In this document: positions 41,386 to 51,453 of the stretch, piece after piece
How the letters are laid out: each line of letters begins with the position of its first letter
Numbering within the stretch: the stretch's first letter is position 1
Assembly: GCF_000832985.1 (NCBI RefSeq)
Contig: NZ_CP009921.1
Location: forward strand, 62,001-126,000
Source of the DNA: Priestia megaterium NBRC 15308 = ATCC 14581
Lineage (GTDB): Bacteria; Bacillota; Bacilli; Bacillales; Bacillaceae_H
Length of the DNA stretch: 64,000 bases
Reading direction: 5' to 3'
Made by a program: the position numbers and the translations under genes
Notes under the pieces: model-generated
Told to the model about the DNA's origin: nothing
The model's input: the letters and a program-made list of their open reading frames with translations, nothing else
The model's database searches: none

Positions 41386-42582
41386 TTAGAATATACTTGT
41401 TAATAGGTCATCATCAATATCATTTTTCACTTCTATAGTTTGAGGTCTTGGCTTTAATCCGAAAGGATCTTCCTTATCAGAAATTTGAATATTAGCATTA
41501 GTATGGATTTTATTCATTCTGATATCTGTATCTTTATTAAAGTTAAATAGGCATAAATTGACACCATTCTCACTTTGAACACTTTTATATATAATTCCAT
41601 TAAAGCCGCAGAATGATAAGCACTGGGCTAGAAAATTAGGAAATATATATTCATAAGAGAAAGATAAATGATGTTGGTCGTTTGCCATGGAGGCAAAAAT
41701 ATCAATATCTGATTTTGTCGAGTTAAACACTTTTAAATCTTTAATAATTTCAAATTCAGCTATGTCTACAATATCATTCTTTTGAGGCGATATTTCCTTT
41801 AATACGACTTCTCTTTCACTTGCTAAGTATAGATTAGTTACACCTGGTGGGTTAAACCTACCTTGTTGTGGAAAACCAATTGGTGGATTCCATAATTCTT
41901 CGGCAATGAAAGGCACCATTCTTTGAAACTGATTTCTCGTTCTTCCCCTATAGTAAACTGTACTTTCTTTTATGGTCTCAATAAAAGGAAAGTCCCTTTT
42001 TTTAATTTTATCTAGTATAGTCTTTCCGATATTATGCTCTAAGCCAAGCATAGGGTGTTCTTGTAAGAACAGGATAAACTCTCCCGTTTCTTCTGCAGAT
42101 ATTCCAAATGTCTTGATGATAAAATCAAATTCGTCACCAAACCAGTCCTTAATTTCTTGTTCACTAACATAAGGATCATCTGAATTCACTGGATTACCAC
42201 ACGAACATTTTAATTTAGAGTAAATTTGTGGTTGTAGCTCAGTTGGAATATAATATTCGTCAACTAATTCACTGACTAAGTTTAAATTCAAAGAATCCCC
42301 ATACTGTTGTTCGTAAGGGATAATAGTTCCATTGCAATACTGACATTCTTTGATATTATAGTTGATTTTTTGTGCTAAAAATTCTATGGCTTCTTCTAAA
42401 AAATCCTCTTTATTAGTTACTATATAGTCATCTTCTAAAAGAACTATCTCGCATATAGGACAGAATTCCACTTCATTATCGTATTGTTTTACACGGGTTG
42501 CTCCTGGAACATAATCTTCGTTTAAATAACTGAATGTTTCAAAAAGTTGCGGATAACAGCAACTCTGACAGCCTTCTATCAT
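41386..42582 (-). CDS. RES-domain protein with zinc-ribbon N-terminus
   Basis: 398 residues from the ATG at 42582 behind AGAGGTG. The first ~150 residues carry several Cys pairs (CQSCC, CPIC, CQYC, CSCG), so probably two or three zinc ribbons. The C-terminal half has the RES-domain signature: STVYYRGR, later GFPQQGRFNPPGVTNLYLASEREVVLKEI and FDIFASM-like helices. RES proteins such as the MbcT toxin phosphorolyse NAD+. No Xre-type antitoxin gene is adjacent, so it may instead be a self-controlled defence effector. Confidence 0.75.
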   Translation of the reverse strand: MIEGCQSCCYPQLFETFSYLNEDYVPGATRVKQYDNEVEFCPICEIVLLEDDYIVTNKEDFLEEAIEFLAQKINYNIKECQYCNGTIIPYEQQYGDSLNLNLVSELVDEYYIPTELQPQIYSKLKCSCGNPVNSDDPYVSEQEIKDWFGDEFDFIIKTFGISAEETGEFILFLQEHPMLGLEHNIGKTILDKIKKRDFPFIETIKESTVYYRGRTRNQFQRMVPFIAEELWNPPIGFPQQGRFNPPGVTNLYLASEREVVLKEISPQKNDIVDIAEFEIIKDLKVFNSTKSDIDIFASMANDQHHLSFSYEYIFPNFLAQCLSFCGFNGIIYKSVQSENGVNLCLFNFNKDTDIRMNKIHTNANIQISDKEDPFGLKPRPQTIEVKNDIDDDLLTSIF

Positions 42583-42827
42583 AATGGCACCTCTAATTAT
42601 ATAAATTAATGTAGTTATCAAAATAATAAGCATATCAACTTATGGCTATATAAGTTTAACATTATCAACAGAATTATTGGTAATAAAACAATTAAGTTTT
42701 GCAGTAAAAGCAACAACAACTTCAAATAAGTTATTCAAAATAAATTTTTATTTTATTATAACTTAACTATATTGAGTTCTTTTTTCGAGATAACAGCAAT
42801 AATCGGGAAAAGATTCCATTGAATAAA

Positions 42828-42870
42828 GAACGTTTGTTCGTATATAATAAAGAACAAACGTTCTTTATTA
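42828..42870 (+). promoter_or_regulatory. Two LexA (DinR) boxes before uvrX
   Basis: GAACGTTTGTTCG at about 42829-42841 and GAACAAACGTTC at about 42852-42863, both fitting the Bacillus LexA consensus CGAACRNRYGTTYC with small deviations. They flank the promoter and lie 20-55 bp before the start codon, so the gene should be induced by DNA damage. Confidence 0.85.
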
Positions 42871-42883
42871 AGGAGTTAGTTCA

Positions 42884-44149
42884 ATGGATTATGGACAGCT
42901 ACCAAACAGAGTCATTATATGTATCGATATGAAATCGTTTTTCGCCTCAGTTTCTTCTGTCATCCGAGGTTTAAATCCGTTGAAAACAAGGCTTGCTGTT
43001 GTAGGAGATATCAAACGGACGGGATCTGTTGTGTTAGCTGCCACCCCCTTATTAAAGAAAGAAGGGATCAAAACAGGAAGTCGTCTCTTTGACATTCCTA
43101 AAAGGAAAGATATCCATGTGGTGAATCCATCCATGGAGAGGTATATCAAGGCTTCGAACTATATTTCTAGTTTGGTGTTACAGTATGTTGCTCCTGAAGA
43201 CTTTCATGCGTATAGCATTGATGAGTTGTTTATTGACGTTACAGCTTCCTTGCATTTATTTGCTCGAACACCAGAGGAGCTAGCTCATCGAATACTTAAT
43301 GAGATCTATCGCAAAACAAGACTGACAGCTACGGCAGGAATCGGTCCTAATCTTTTACTGGCTAAAGTCAGCTTAGATCATGAAGCGAAGCACAGCCCAA
43401 CAGGGGTTGCTTATTGGCGATATGAGGATATTCCCTTTAAGTTATGGTCGATTCATCCCATGAAGGATTTCTGGGGGATCTCGTCAGCTACAGAAAGACG
43501 CTTAAACCGTTTAGGCATCTACACCATAAAAGAACTCGCTCTTTCTTCTAAAGAGATGTTACAAAAAGAATTTGGCATCATGGGACAGGAACTTCACCAA
43601 CATGCGAATGGAATTGATTTTAGTCGTATTTCAGATGTGTACATCCCTAGTTCCCGTTCCTTTGGGAAAAGTCAGATTCTCTTTCGAGATTATACGAGCC
43701 GAAAAGAAGTTGAGTTATTACTATTGGAGCTATTGGACGATGTTTGCTTTCGTTTACGCATGCATCAAGTGGTGGCTCAAACGATCCATTTATCGATTGG
43801 CTACAGTAAACAAACAGGTGGAGGCTTCTCAAGACAAAAGAAAATGGGAAGAGCTTCAAACTTAAGCCAAGATATTTTCCCTTATTGTTTAACCCTTTTA
43901 CATAATTTTGATAGTGGAATGCCGATTCGCTCCATTGGAATTTCATTATCTAATACGAGCATTGAAGAAGAGGAGCAAATGAGCTTATTTGAGGATATCG
44001 ATCAGCGAGAAAGAGCCTATGCTCTTGCCAAAACGATAGATGAAATTCGTATGCGTTATGGGAAGAACAGTGTGCTGCGGGCTTCAAGCTATCTGGATCA
44101 TTCAACAGCTCGTTATCGAAATGGTCTTATAGGAGGCCATAAAGCCTAA
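42884..44149 (+). CDS. uvrX: Y-family DNA polymerase, UvrX type
   Basis: 421 residues. Catalytic carboxylates in VIICIDMKSFFASVSSVIRG and YSIDELFIDVTASL, then TATAGIGPNLLLAKVSLD and the little-finger domain with RSFGKSQILFRDYTS. This is the UvrX/YqjW branch common on Bacillus phages and plasmids, an error-prone translesion polymerase. Two LexA boxes precede it and a yolD gene follows, as is usual. Confidence 0.92.
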   Translation: MDYGQLPNRVIICIDMKSFFASVSSVIRGLNPLKTRLAVVGDIKRTGSVVLAATPLLKKEGIKTGSRLFDIPKRKDIHVVNPSMERYIKASNYISSLVLQYVAPEDFHAYSIDELFIDVTASLHLFARTPEELAHRILNEIYRKTRLTATAGIGPNLLLAKVSLDHEAKHSPTGVAYWRYEDIPFKLWSIHPMKDFWGISSATERRLNRLGIYTIKELALSSKEMLQKEFGIMGQELHQHANGIDFSRISDVYIPSSRSFGKSQILFRDYTSRKEVELLLLELLDDVCFRLRMHQVVAQTIHLSIGYSKQTGGGFSRQKKMGRASNLSQDIFPYCLTLLHNFDSGMPIRSIGISLSNTSIEEEEQMSLFEDIDQRERAYALAKTIDEIRMRYGKNSVLRASSYLDHSTARYRNGLIGGHKA

Positions 44150-44168
44150 CATAAAGGAGGAAGATATC

Positions 44169-44504
44169 ATGAATCACGATAGAGGTATGAAAAAATGGAG
44201 AGCTTTCGCAAGCATGCCAGAGCAATACATAGGATTACAGGAAATCATAAACAAGCAACTAGAAGTACCTCAACCTCTTTTAACAGAAGAGCAAATGGAA
44301 CAAATCAATTTCACCTTGATTGAAGCACTACATACAAATAAACAAGTATACCTTACATATTATAAGAACGGGCATCATATAACCGATACAGGATTCATCC
44401 AATTTGTTGATTCCCTGGGGGATCAATTTATTTTCATTGATGAAGTATTTGAGTTAAAAAATAAAATGAGGTTAAGTGAACTAATTGATGTTCGTTTTAC
44501 ATAA
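44169..44504 (+). CDS. yolD: YolD-like protein
   Basis: 111 residues, ATG behind AAAGGAGGAAGATATC, 19 bp after uvrX. The start RGMKKWRAFASMPEQYIGLQEIINKQLEVPQP and the WYL-like DSLGDQFIFIDEVFELKNKMRLSELIDVRF fit the YolD family, the usual operon partner of UvrX polymerases and possibly a functional analogue of UmuD. Confidence 0.88.
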   Translation: MNHDRGMKKWRAFASMPEQYIGLQEIINKQLEVPQPLLTEEQMEQINFTLIEALHTNKQVYLTYYKNGHHITDTGFIQFVDSLGDQFIFIDEVFELKNKMRLSELIDVRFT

Positions 44505-44567
44505 AATAATTTCACCTTCACTATTTGTGGTAATCTAATAAAAGGCAACTAGAAAAGAGTGATCAAA

Positions 44568-44744
44568 ATGGAAGAGAAAGAGCAGCAAGAAATTGACCTT
44601 GATAAAGTGTATGACTATGCTGAATTTCCGGATAAGGTTAGTGGCCGGTGCGATAACTGCAACTCAGCTTACTTCAAAAGTTCAGTAAAAGGTGGCGTTT
44701 TCTTGCGCGAATGCCGGGATTGTGGCATGAAGAAAAGCATCTAA
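44568..44744 (+). CDS. Small zinc-ribbon protein (58 aa)
   Basis: Two Cys pairs (GRCDNCNSAYF and LRECRDCGMKKS) form a single zinc ribbon; the N-terminus is acidic. ATG at 44568, with a GTG three codons upstream as an alternative. Family not named; such proteins often bind DNA or RNA. Followed by a terminator. Confidence 0.6.
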   Translation: MEEKEQQEIDLDKVYDYAEFPDKVSGRCDNCNSAYFKSSVKGGVFLRECRDCGMKKSI

Positions 44745-44763
44745 GTATAGAGGGTTATATAGT

Positions 44764-44800
44764 AAAAAGAGAAGGGATAAAACCTTCTCTTTTTTTATTT
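44764..44800. terminator. Terminator between convergent genes
   Basis: 12-bp stem AAAAAGAGAAGG / CCTTCTCTTTTT followed by TTTATTT. Confidence 0.75.
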
Positions 44801-44856
44801 GTCTGTATTTACTTCTCTTTATAACCATTTTTGCATCAAAGCCCATTTAGGACTGG

Positions 44857-47800
44857 TTAATGAATACTAAAGTTTAAATTTTTAGCTGACGTTACATCTT
44901 CCAATTTTAAACTATTTGCAAATTCTTTGTAATTTCTCTTCGTACTTAACCTTTTGAAATCACCAACTAAATAAAACTCCAGTTTAGCACGTGAAACAGC
45001 TACATTGAGTAGGTTGGGCTTTTTGCATGACCAGTCTGCTGCAGAGTCTGATTGTTGGTCTGTTCCAACAACAAAATAGACAACGTCTGCTTCCTTCCCT
45101 TGGAACGTGTGAACTGTCCCAATAGAGTTTTCAATCCATTTATTTAACTTTCGTCCATCTATATTTACTAATTCAGCTTTCAATTCAGCTTTCAATAATT
45201 TAATAAGCTCTGTTTTTATCTTTGTAAAAGGCGTAATAATAAAGACATCTGGGAAGAGAGAAGTTGTCTCTGACTGCTGAAGGCGTTGAAAGTGTTGTTT
45301 AATTCTGTCTAGAACAAATTGACCTTGCTGTTTCACATAATGCTTATCAGTTGCTACACCGTGACAGTCATACCAAACACCAGCACTCTCGTCAGAATCT
45401 TTAGCGAGCACCATTTTATTGTCGTAAGCAATTTCGTTTGCGATAGAAAACATTGGATTAGCACAGCGTCGATGTACCCAGAGAGGTATTCCAATACGTT
45501 GACCCTTATCATTAAATGTCCCCATGGGATTTGCCAAATCAGCTAAAACTTGTACAGATGATTCCATACCTAAACAATGCTCTTCTATTTTAAAACGGTT
45601 ACGGATATCATTTAAAATAGTCTTATCTAATGTGATAACAGGCTCAATTTGAATGGGATCTCCTACAATTATCGTATTTTTAGAACGCCATAATGCACCT
45701 GCTGCTTGTTGAGGCGTCGCCTGACCAGCTTCATCAATAAATAAATAGGAGATAAAATCTTTACCAATCCCTTTATACATTTGAGAAAAGCTAGCAAACG
45801 TTGTACTAACAATCGGCGTTATTAAATGCATTACATCCCACATATTTTCAAGTTCACGAATACCTTCATTTGTATTTAAGTCAATTTCACTTCGATCTCC
45901 AAAAATCTTAAGTGGACGTTCTAACGCCTTTACGTTGTAGACAAGAAGTAGTTTGTGAAGCTTTAAAGCCTTAATAAATAATAATCCTCGTTTAAAGTTT
46001 AGTGAATCTGTCTGCCAAATGATGTCCGTTTGACGTTTTTCATAGGCCTCAATTGTTTGTGCCCAATGTGCATCAGTGGAAAGTTCCAAACGTTCTTTCT
46101 TATATACCCTTTGCATCGCAGATAAATTTTCCATCTGTAGCTCAAGCTTTTGTTTTTCCTGAGCGAGTTGCTCTAATTCTTTCTCTACCGATTGACAAGC
46201 TTTTAGCTGTTTACTCTCTAATACGGATAAATGTTTCAAGTCTTTTTTTAGTAAATTCTTCTCTGTATTATCTACTTTATTAAAGAGTCGTTTCAAAAAT
46301 GTTGGCTTAGGTAGCTGTTGTAATTGCTGTTTCTTTTCTTTTATACGCACGGAAATATCATTGAGGAGATGTTTTACATCTTTCTCTTGTTCTTGGTAGT
46401 CAAGTATATCTAATGTAAGGCGATCTAGTTGCAAATCAAAATCAGGAGATTGCTTTAAAGTTTCAATATGTGTATTCAACAATTGCTTATCATGTTCAAT
46501 CTCTTGATACAGGTTTGTAAATTCTTTGACCGCATCCTGCCATGTTGAGGGTGCTAGCCTTTCTGCTTCTGCATTTAATAAATCTTTAACCGTGTCAACC
46601 TTTAATACATCTGCTACTTGTGTTTGGTTGCTTTTCTTTCCAAGTGCTACGGATAAAGGTGCAAAAATAAAATCGTTTGATTTTTTCGCATCATATAAAC
46701 CAAAAACTAATTGCTTCGAAAACTCTTCAAAAAAAGCTAGCTCTTTAATTTCTGTTAAATACTTGTTGTCATTTAGATGATCAGGGTTTAATTTTAATTC
46801 CCCTAATTTTGGCAAGTCTTTTGAAATATTTTCAACTGCCCCATTATTACTAGAGGCAATAACTATCTTAAACTTCGTTAACGACTCTTTTAAAAATAGG
46901 TTACTATCTTCAAATGCTTCCGTAGGATCAGAAATCTTTGCCATCTCCGTTGCTCGATTTACTATAATTTGTGCAAAGATATCCTTAAGTAGTGTGGTCT
47001 TCCCTGTGCCTGGTGGACCATTTACTGAATTAATCTTTTCTTTTCCATTAACGACTTGATTTACTGCTACTTGTTGCATTAACGATAAACGATATTGGTT
47101 CGTTGAAGGCCAACGCCCTACTGGTAAGTTTTTTGGTAGGATGATATTTTCAATAGCAGAACGATTTTCATTAATATTAATAGCCAATTGGCGCCCCTCT
47201 AAAAATTGCTGTAATGTTGCGTTTGGCTTGTTACGCAGTATACGCTCTAAATCTCCCGTATAAAAGCTCGTGAAATTTTTCAGATCCAACGGCTCGTCCT
47301 TTTTTAAAATAGAAATTTCAATATAATGCTGCCCGTATTGAATGGGCCGGGTTGTAAAACGATGAAATGTTTCCTCATATTTCTTAAGAAGCTGAAGAAT
47401 AGCCAATTCATTCACACCGTTTATAAAGGCTGATTTAGCAAGCTCTTCCCATTCTTTCATGATTAATAAATGTTGATCTGAAAAATTTTCTGTCACATAA
47501 TCACTCTTGTTTTTCAACTCGGTAATTAGTAACTGAAGAGGCGGAATAAAAAGTGATCCTTCAATATATTCCCCTTTCTCGTTCAGAGAAAAGGTAATGC
47601 TAAAATTTCTATTCCAATTAGCGTTTATAATTTCATCTTTAATTCCAAACTGATCTCGAAGAAACTTGATTAGTGTATCCTGATAATAACAATCTAGATA
47701 ATACGTAAATACAAGGAAATCTTTTGAAGGATTCGTTAGCTCAACTTCTTTCCATAACCTCTCCTTTAGATTTGCTTTTCGAACACGTGGTTGCTCTTTC

Positions 47801-47904
47801 GTTTTCATGCGTTTTCCAAATTTCTTTCCAGGTAGAGATGGCACTGTACCAGGAGTTAAATTCTCAGCAAAATGCCAAGCTTTTAGTATATTTAGGCTCT
47901 CCAT
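44857..47904 (-). CDS. Large SF1 DNA/RNA helicase (DNA2/NAM7-like)
   Basis: 1015 residues from the ATG at 47904. Walker [19 protein letters not shown] near residue 300; a ~170-residue coiled-coil insertion ([15 protein letters not shown] through [13 protein letters not shown]); motif [75 protein letters not shown]. The N-terminal 280 residues are unlike known domains. Upf1-like SF1 helicases with coiled coils are frequent in phage defence, and the neighbours favour such a role, but a housekeeping role cannot be excluded. Confidence 0.85.
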   Translation of the reverse strand: MESLNILKAWHFAENLTPGTVPSLPGKKFGKRMKTKEQPRVRKANLKERLWKEVELTNPSKDFLVFTYYLDCYYQDTLIKFLRDQFGIKDEIINANWNRNFSITFSLNEKGEYIEGSLFIPPLQLLITELKNKSDYVTENFSDQHLLIMKEWEELAKSAFINGVNELAILQLLKKYEETFHRFTTRPIQYGQHYIEISILKKDEPLDLKNFTSFYTGDLERILRNKPNATLQQFLEGRQLAININENRSAIENIILPKNLPVGRWPSTNQYRLSLMQQVAVNQVVNGKEKINSVNGPPGTGKTTLLKDIFAQIIVNRATEMAKISDPTEAFEDSNLFLKESLTKFKIVIASSNNGAVENISKDLPKLGELKLNPDHLNDNKYLTEIKELAFFEEFSKQLVFGLYDAKKSNDFIFAPLSVALGKKSNQTQVADVLKVDTVKDLLNAEAERLAPSTWQDAVKEFTNLYQEIEHDKQLLNTHIETLKQSPDFDLQLDRLTLDILDYQEQEKDVKHLLNDISVRIKEKKQQLQQLPKPTFLKRLFNKVDNTEKNLLKKDLKHLSVLESKQLKACQSVEKELEQLAQEKQKLELQMENLSAMQRVYKKERLELSTDAHWAQTIEAYEKRQTDIIWQTDSLNFKRGLLFIKALKLHKLLLVYNVKALERPLKIFGDRSEIDLNTNEGIRELENMWDVMHLITPIVSTTFASFSQMYKGIGKDFISYLFIDEAGQATPQQAAGALWRSKNTIIVGDPIQIEPVITLDKTILNDIRNRFKIEEHCLGMESSVQVLADLANPMGTFNDKGQRIGIPLWVHRRCANPMFSIANEIAYDNKMVLAKDSDESAGVWYDCHGVATDKHYVKQQGQFVLDRIKQHFQRLQQSETTSLFPDVFIITPFTKIKTELIKLLKAELKAELVNIDGRKLNKWIENSIGTVHTFQGKEADVVYFVVGTDQQSDSAADWSCKKPNLLNVAVSRAKLEFYLVGDFKRLSTKRNYKEFANSLKLEDVTSAKNLNFSIH

Positions 47905-48378
47905 AATCCCCATCTCCCTTAGCTTTAATTTACTATCGACAAAAGATATTTTACATACTCTCTAGATTCATATAAATAATTTACCTTTTAAATTAATAAA
48001 TGTAAATTATTGATTTAAAAGGTAAAAATATATCGTACACTTATAATGGGAGCAAATAGTATTTTTTACCTTTAAAAACACAAGCATTTTTTTCTTTTAA
48101 TGAGGTAATGTATAATAGAAATCTTGTTTGAATGTTATCTTAGCTATTTTTTTAAGCCTATTCCTTTATCGAGTAGGTTTCTTTTTATTTTAGGAACGAT
48201 GACCAGTAGATTTCGTTTAACAAAGAGGGTGAATTTTTCCCAGCAGGCAGTCATTTTTTCTGTTTCCTCTACGAATTTATAAAGGGAATAATATTTTAAA
48301 ATTAATTTTTCATTTTATGAATAACTGATTCTCCTTTTACACATGTTAACGTTACAAACAATAAAGGAGCTGGATAAA
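47905..48378. other. Gene-free stretch upstream of helicase and spore protein genes
   Basis: Contains a 13-bp perfect inverted repeat TTACCTTTTAAAT / ATTTAAAAGGTAA at 47981-48025, about 80 bp before the helicase gene and a candidate operator, and a terminator-like hairpin near 48154-48190 (AGCCTATTC / GAGTAGGTT then T-rich). No gene seen. Confidence 0.45.
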
Positions 48379-48588
48379 ATGGCAAACAATAAAAATAGCA
48401 ATACAAATGAATTATTGGTACATGGTGCTCAACAAGCAATCGATCAAATGAAATATGAAATCGCGAGCGAATTTGGTGTAAACCTTGGTGCTGATACAAC
48501 TTCACGCGCGAATGGATCAGTAGGTGGCGAAATCACAAAACGTCTTGTACAAATGGCTGAGCAACAACTTGGCGGCGGACGTTTCTAA
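48379..48588 (+). CDS. ssp: Alpha/beta-type small acid-soluble spore protein
   Basis: 69 residues from the ATG behind AAAGGAGC; an upstream extension lacks support. Family signatures: [54 protein letters not shown], with the germination protease cut site in EIASEFGV. It coats DNA in the dormant spore. It shows that the host sporulates and that the plasmid contributes to the spore DNA-protection pool. Probably transcribed by sigma-G RNA polymerase, though I cannot fix the promoter. Confidence 0.95.
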   Translation: MANNKNSNTNELLVHGAQQAIDQMKYEIASEFGVNLGADTTSRANGSVGGEITKRLVQMAEQQLGGGRF

Positions 48589-48611
48589 TACAACTTTATA
48601 ATTGATGGCTG

Positions 48612-48646
48612 AAGGGAGAATGGAAATCCATTCTCCCTTTTTCTAT
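48612..48646 (+). terminator. Terminator of the spore protein gene
   Basis: 14-bp stem GAAGGGAGAATGGA / TCCATTCTCCCTTT with a 2-4-nt loop and a T tail. Confidence 0.8.
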
Positions 48647-48734
48647 GAATAATTTTCTACACCATGTTATGAAAAAATAGAACTTTGAGACATCCATTAA
48701 CACATAAAAAACCAGCACCTCTTACATAACCATC

Positions 48735-48775
48735 TACCCCTTACCTACTGCAGTAAGGGTTCTTTTTTATTTTTT
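48735..48775 (+). terminator. Second terminator-like hairpin
   Basis: ACCCCTTAC / GTAAGGGTT stem followed by CTTTTTTATTTTTT. Confidence 0.65.
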
Positions 48776-48879
48776 GAGTGGACAGGCAAGCTTCCTGCAG
48801 TAGCTACATAGTATCTAAAGAATTACGACTTCATTACCTAATCAGTATCTAGTTTAGTAACGTTAGTGCGTTAATACAA

Positions 48880-48972
48880 GCTGTATACGCCTAGTGAAGC
48901 CCTTCATGGAACCTGTAAGGGAGCTGAGCCGAAGAGGCGAAGGGGGCGACCGGATGCGTTGAGCTGAAATTA
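48880..48972 (+). ncRNA. Candidate structured RNA or leader before the FtsK operon
   Basis: A GC-richer block in AT-rich surroundings. Visible stems are GCG..ATAC / GTAT..CGC (48893-48915 region), CCCTT / AAGGG enclosing CATGGAACCTGT, and GCC-GAAGA-GGC. No ORF fits. It lies just upstream of the small membrane/FtsK/replication-relaxation operon and could be a leader or a separate RNA. Family not recognised. Confidence 0.4.
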
Positions 48973-49020
48973 TGCATAAATCAAAGGCCAAAAATTAAAT
49001 GAATGAAAGAAGGTATCAAC

Positions 49021-49320
49021 ATGAGAAAAACACAAAGGTTTCTTTTTCGAAAGATCTTTCCTTTAACCTTCCAATCATCTCTTACGAGACCTCGTTTCTT
49101 CAAGGCTTATTCTTTTGTTCCGTTTAGTCCACTTGCCATGCTTGACCCCACTATTTTGTCCATAGGAGGCATTGTCTTAGGAATGGCTATTATCGAACGA
49201 ATATTAGAACGATGGGGTGTCATTGATCTTGTTGATCAGTTTTCAAAAGTGATGCGCTTTATCTTGCCTGTTACCTTCTATAGCGCCTTGATTTACTTTT
49301 TTGCGACCTTTATGTTTTGA
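49021..49320 (+). CDS. Small membrane protein upstream of FtsK-like gene
   Basis: 99 residues from the ATG behind AAGAAGG. Basic N-terminus, a hydrophobic helix LDPTILSIGGIVLGMAIIERI and a second one FILPVTFYSALIYFFATFMF at the C-terminus. Twelve bp before the FtsK-like gene. It may anchor that ATPase at the membrane. No family name. Confidence 0.6.
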   Translation: MRKTQRFLFRKIFPLTFQSSLTRPRFFKAYSFVPFSPLAMLDPTILSIGGIVLGMAIIERILERWGVIDLVDQFSKVMRFILPVTFYSALIYFFATFMF

Positions 49321-49332
49321 GGAGGAATGTTC

Positions 49333-50466
49333 ATGTTTGAAAAACTCAAATTGCGTGGCCAATTGATTAAAGCGTTTCGTACGGCAGAGATTTACCGAAT
49401 GGTTAAACATGGAGATCGCACCTCTTATCTGTTTCCTAAAATTCATCAAATCGATAACCATTATACGTACACGCGCTACTCCTTTTCCCTACTAAACGGG
49501 ATTGATCCTGATCTTTTAAACAAAAAGAGATGGGCGTTACGACAAGTATTAGGCAGCAACATCGAAATAAATGGCAGCCTGAAGAATTTTAGTATCACCG
49601 TTCATCACAAAAGCCTACCTAAGATGCTCAATTATAGTTATGAAGCCATTCATCCTTATATTGAAAAAATGGAGCTTCCGGTATGCATTGGTCAAGATAT
49701 CTATGGAACCCCCGTTTCATGGGATTTTGCGGATTTAGAAACGTTACTGATTTCTGGCGAAATTGGCGCAGGAAAGAGTAGCCTCATGCGTGTCATCCTC
49801 ACAACGTGGGTGAAATATGCCTCTCCTGAAGACTTACGCTTAGTCTTAGTGGATCTCAAGCGAGCTGATTTAGGGTTATTTCACGGGATTGAGCATGTGG
49901 ATGCGCTTTGTTTTGAGGCAAAGGATATGAGAAAACCTTTTGCATTATTACGAGCTGAAATGTATCGACGAGGCGATTTATTGTTAGAGCATGGTGTAAC
50001 TCATATCAGCAGGCTTCCGTTTAAATTACCTCGCATTGTCGTGGTCGTAGATGAAATGAGCATAGTAAAGAGAGAAACGGATCTCGTAGAGATGATTCAA
50101 CAGTTTGCGAGCCAGGGTCGCGCGTTAGGTGTTCATACGATTATTGCCATGCAGCGTCCAGATGCCGATTTGTTGAATTCAGCACTAAAGGCAAACTTAC
50201 GGGTTCGGATCTCTGGTAGGCAGGCCGATGCCACAAATGCGAAAGTAGCCGGAGTACTAGGAGCAGAAGAAATCGATGCTGCAGCCAGGGGACGCATGAA
50301 AATTAAAATTGATGAAGTCAAAGAGTTTCAAGCGTATTTCTTAGATGAAGAAGCTTGTAAGGAAATGCTTTCGCCTTATAAAACGCGCGTAAGAGATCCT
50401 GAACCCCGGCTAGAGGTTGTGCCACAGCCTCTCTTTGGGTTATTGGAGAAGGAGGAACAGCGATGA
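49333..50466 (+). CDS. FtsK/SpoIIIE-like DNA-pumping ATPase
   Basis: 377 residues from the ATG 6 nt behind GAGGAGGA. Walker A LLISGEIGAGKSSLMRVIL, Walker B PRIVVVVDEMSIV, and VLVDLKRADLGLF and AMQRPDADLLNSALKANLRVRISGRQ, all typical of FtsK/TcpA-type translocases. In Gram-positive plasmids such proteins serve as coupling proteins for conjugation or help plasmid replication. Overlaps the next gene by four bases (ATGA). Confidence 0.88.
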   Translation: MFEKLKLRGQLIKAFRTAEIYRMVKHGDRTSYLFPKIHQIDNHYTYTRYSFSLLNGIDPDLLNKKRWALRQVLGSNIEINGSLKNFSITVHHKSLPKMLNYSYEAIHPYIEKMELPVCIGQDIYGTPVSWDFADLETLLISGEIGAGKSSLMRVILTTWVKYASPEDLRLVLVDLKRADLGLFHGIEHVDALCFEAKDMRKPFALLRAEMYRRGDLLLEHGVTHISRLPFKLPRIVVVVDEMSIVKRETDLVEMIQQFASQGRALGVHTIIAMQRPDADLLNSALKANLRVRISGRQADATNAKVAGVLGAEEIDAAARGRMKIKIDEVKEFQAYFLDEEACKEMLSPYKTRVRDPEPRLEVVPQPLFGLLEKEEQR

Positions 50467-51158
50467 GCTTTCGGTTATCTCAGCGTGATAAAGACATCAT
50501 TGGGTTTATCAATCAGTTTCGGGCTGTAGATCGAGACTCACTAGTGGAACTGTTCTTCAAACAGCTGAAATCGCCTGTAAATGCGTGCAATAGCGTCATG
50601 GTACGTTTATATCGATTAGGGCTGATTGAACGCACCCAGCAGTATTCTCCGACCGTCTATTTGCCTGTGGATGCGAAGATTAAAAAGAATTCTCAAAAAA
50701 TATTACATTTTCTTTCGATTTTGGATGTCTATAAGCAAATGTGTTCGTATAATATGCCTAAGAATGTCATTGTGGAAGATAAGCCCACTGGACGAAAAGG
50801 AGGCATTGAACCCGATCTCTTTTGTATCTTTAAAGGATCTCCGTTTTGGGTTGAAATTCAACGCAATCAGTATTCAGAACAGAAAATACAAGCTAAGATC
50901 AATCTTTATGAAGAGTTTTTCTTTTCGGATGAGTGGAAAGCATTGCATTGGCAGCCAGAGAGTCGAGCAGCCATCTTCCCTTCTGTTATTTTAATTACAC
51001 CTGTTCGTTATGCTGTCAATTCTGACCACATCCGAATTATACAGGTAGCAAGTATTCATGAATTGATGGAGAAATACAAAGGTTCAGCTAAACAGCAAAG
51101 AGATGGAATATCTAGAGTATCGTCATCCTCAAATGGAATCAAAATTAACTTAACATAG
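50463..51158 (+). CDS. Replication-relaxation family protein
   Basis: 231 residues. N-terminal winged helix (FRLSQRDKDIIGFINQFRAVDRDSLVELFF ... VMVRLYRLGLIERTQQYSPTVYLP) and a C-terminal half with GGIEPDLFCIFKGSPFWVEIQRNQYSEQKIQAKINLYEEFF, matching the Replic_Relax family (PF13814), which is linked to plasmid replication and mobilisation. Coupled to the FtsK-like gene. Confidence 0.82.
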   Translation: MSFRLSQRDKDIIGFINQFRAVDRDSLVELFFKQLKSPVNACNSVMVRLYRLGLIERTQQYSPTVYLPVDAKIKKNSQKILHFLSILDVYKQMCSYNMPKNVIVEDKPTGRKGGIEPDLFCIFKGSPFWVEIQRNQYSEQKIQAKINLYEEFFFSDEWKALHWQPESRAAIFPSVILITPVRYAVNSDHIRIIQVASIHELMEKYKGSAKQQRDGISRVSSSSNGIKINLT

Positions 51159-51189
51159 GATACTAAGAAGATATGATTTCTGATAAAAA

Positions 51190-51228
51190 AGAAAGCTACC
51201 CCATCGTTGCAGGACAGGTAGCTTTTGA
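51190..51228 (+). terminator. Terminator of the FtsK/relaxation operon
   Basis: AAAGCTACC / GGTAGCTTT stem with a 16-nt loop and T tail. Confidence 0.6.
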
Positions 51229-51453
51229 GGAAATTCATAAACTAATTTATAAAAAGTCTGAATAATTCTACAATAAATTAAGAAATAAATCAATATAAGA
51301 TGACCTTTTATTAACTAAAGATGTATAACATATACAGCTTAGAAGACAGAAGAGCTCATACTTAATATATGTATAAACTTATTATACTACAACTAATCTA
51401 GTGAGATATGTAACTGTTTTACAGTAACATAATTTTTTATTTTTTATAAATGT

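Noticed and set aside
47950-47980. TTTTACATAC followed by TCTAGATTC
   Set aside because: Both arms look dif-like but the spacer is only about 2 bp, too short for Xer recombination.
48349-48376. GTTAACGTTA near the spore protein gene
   Set aside because: The apparent right arm is the RBS of the gene and the left arm is weak.
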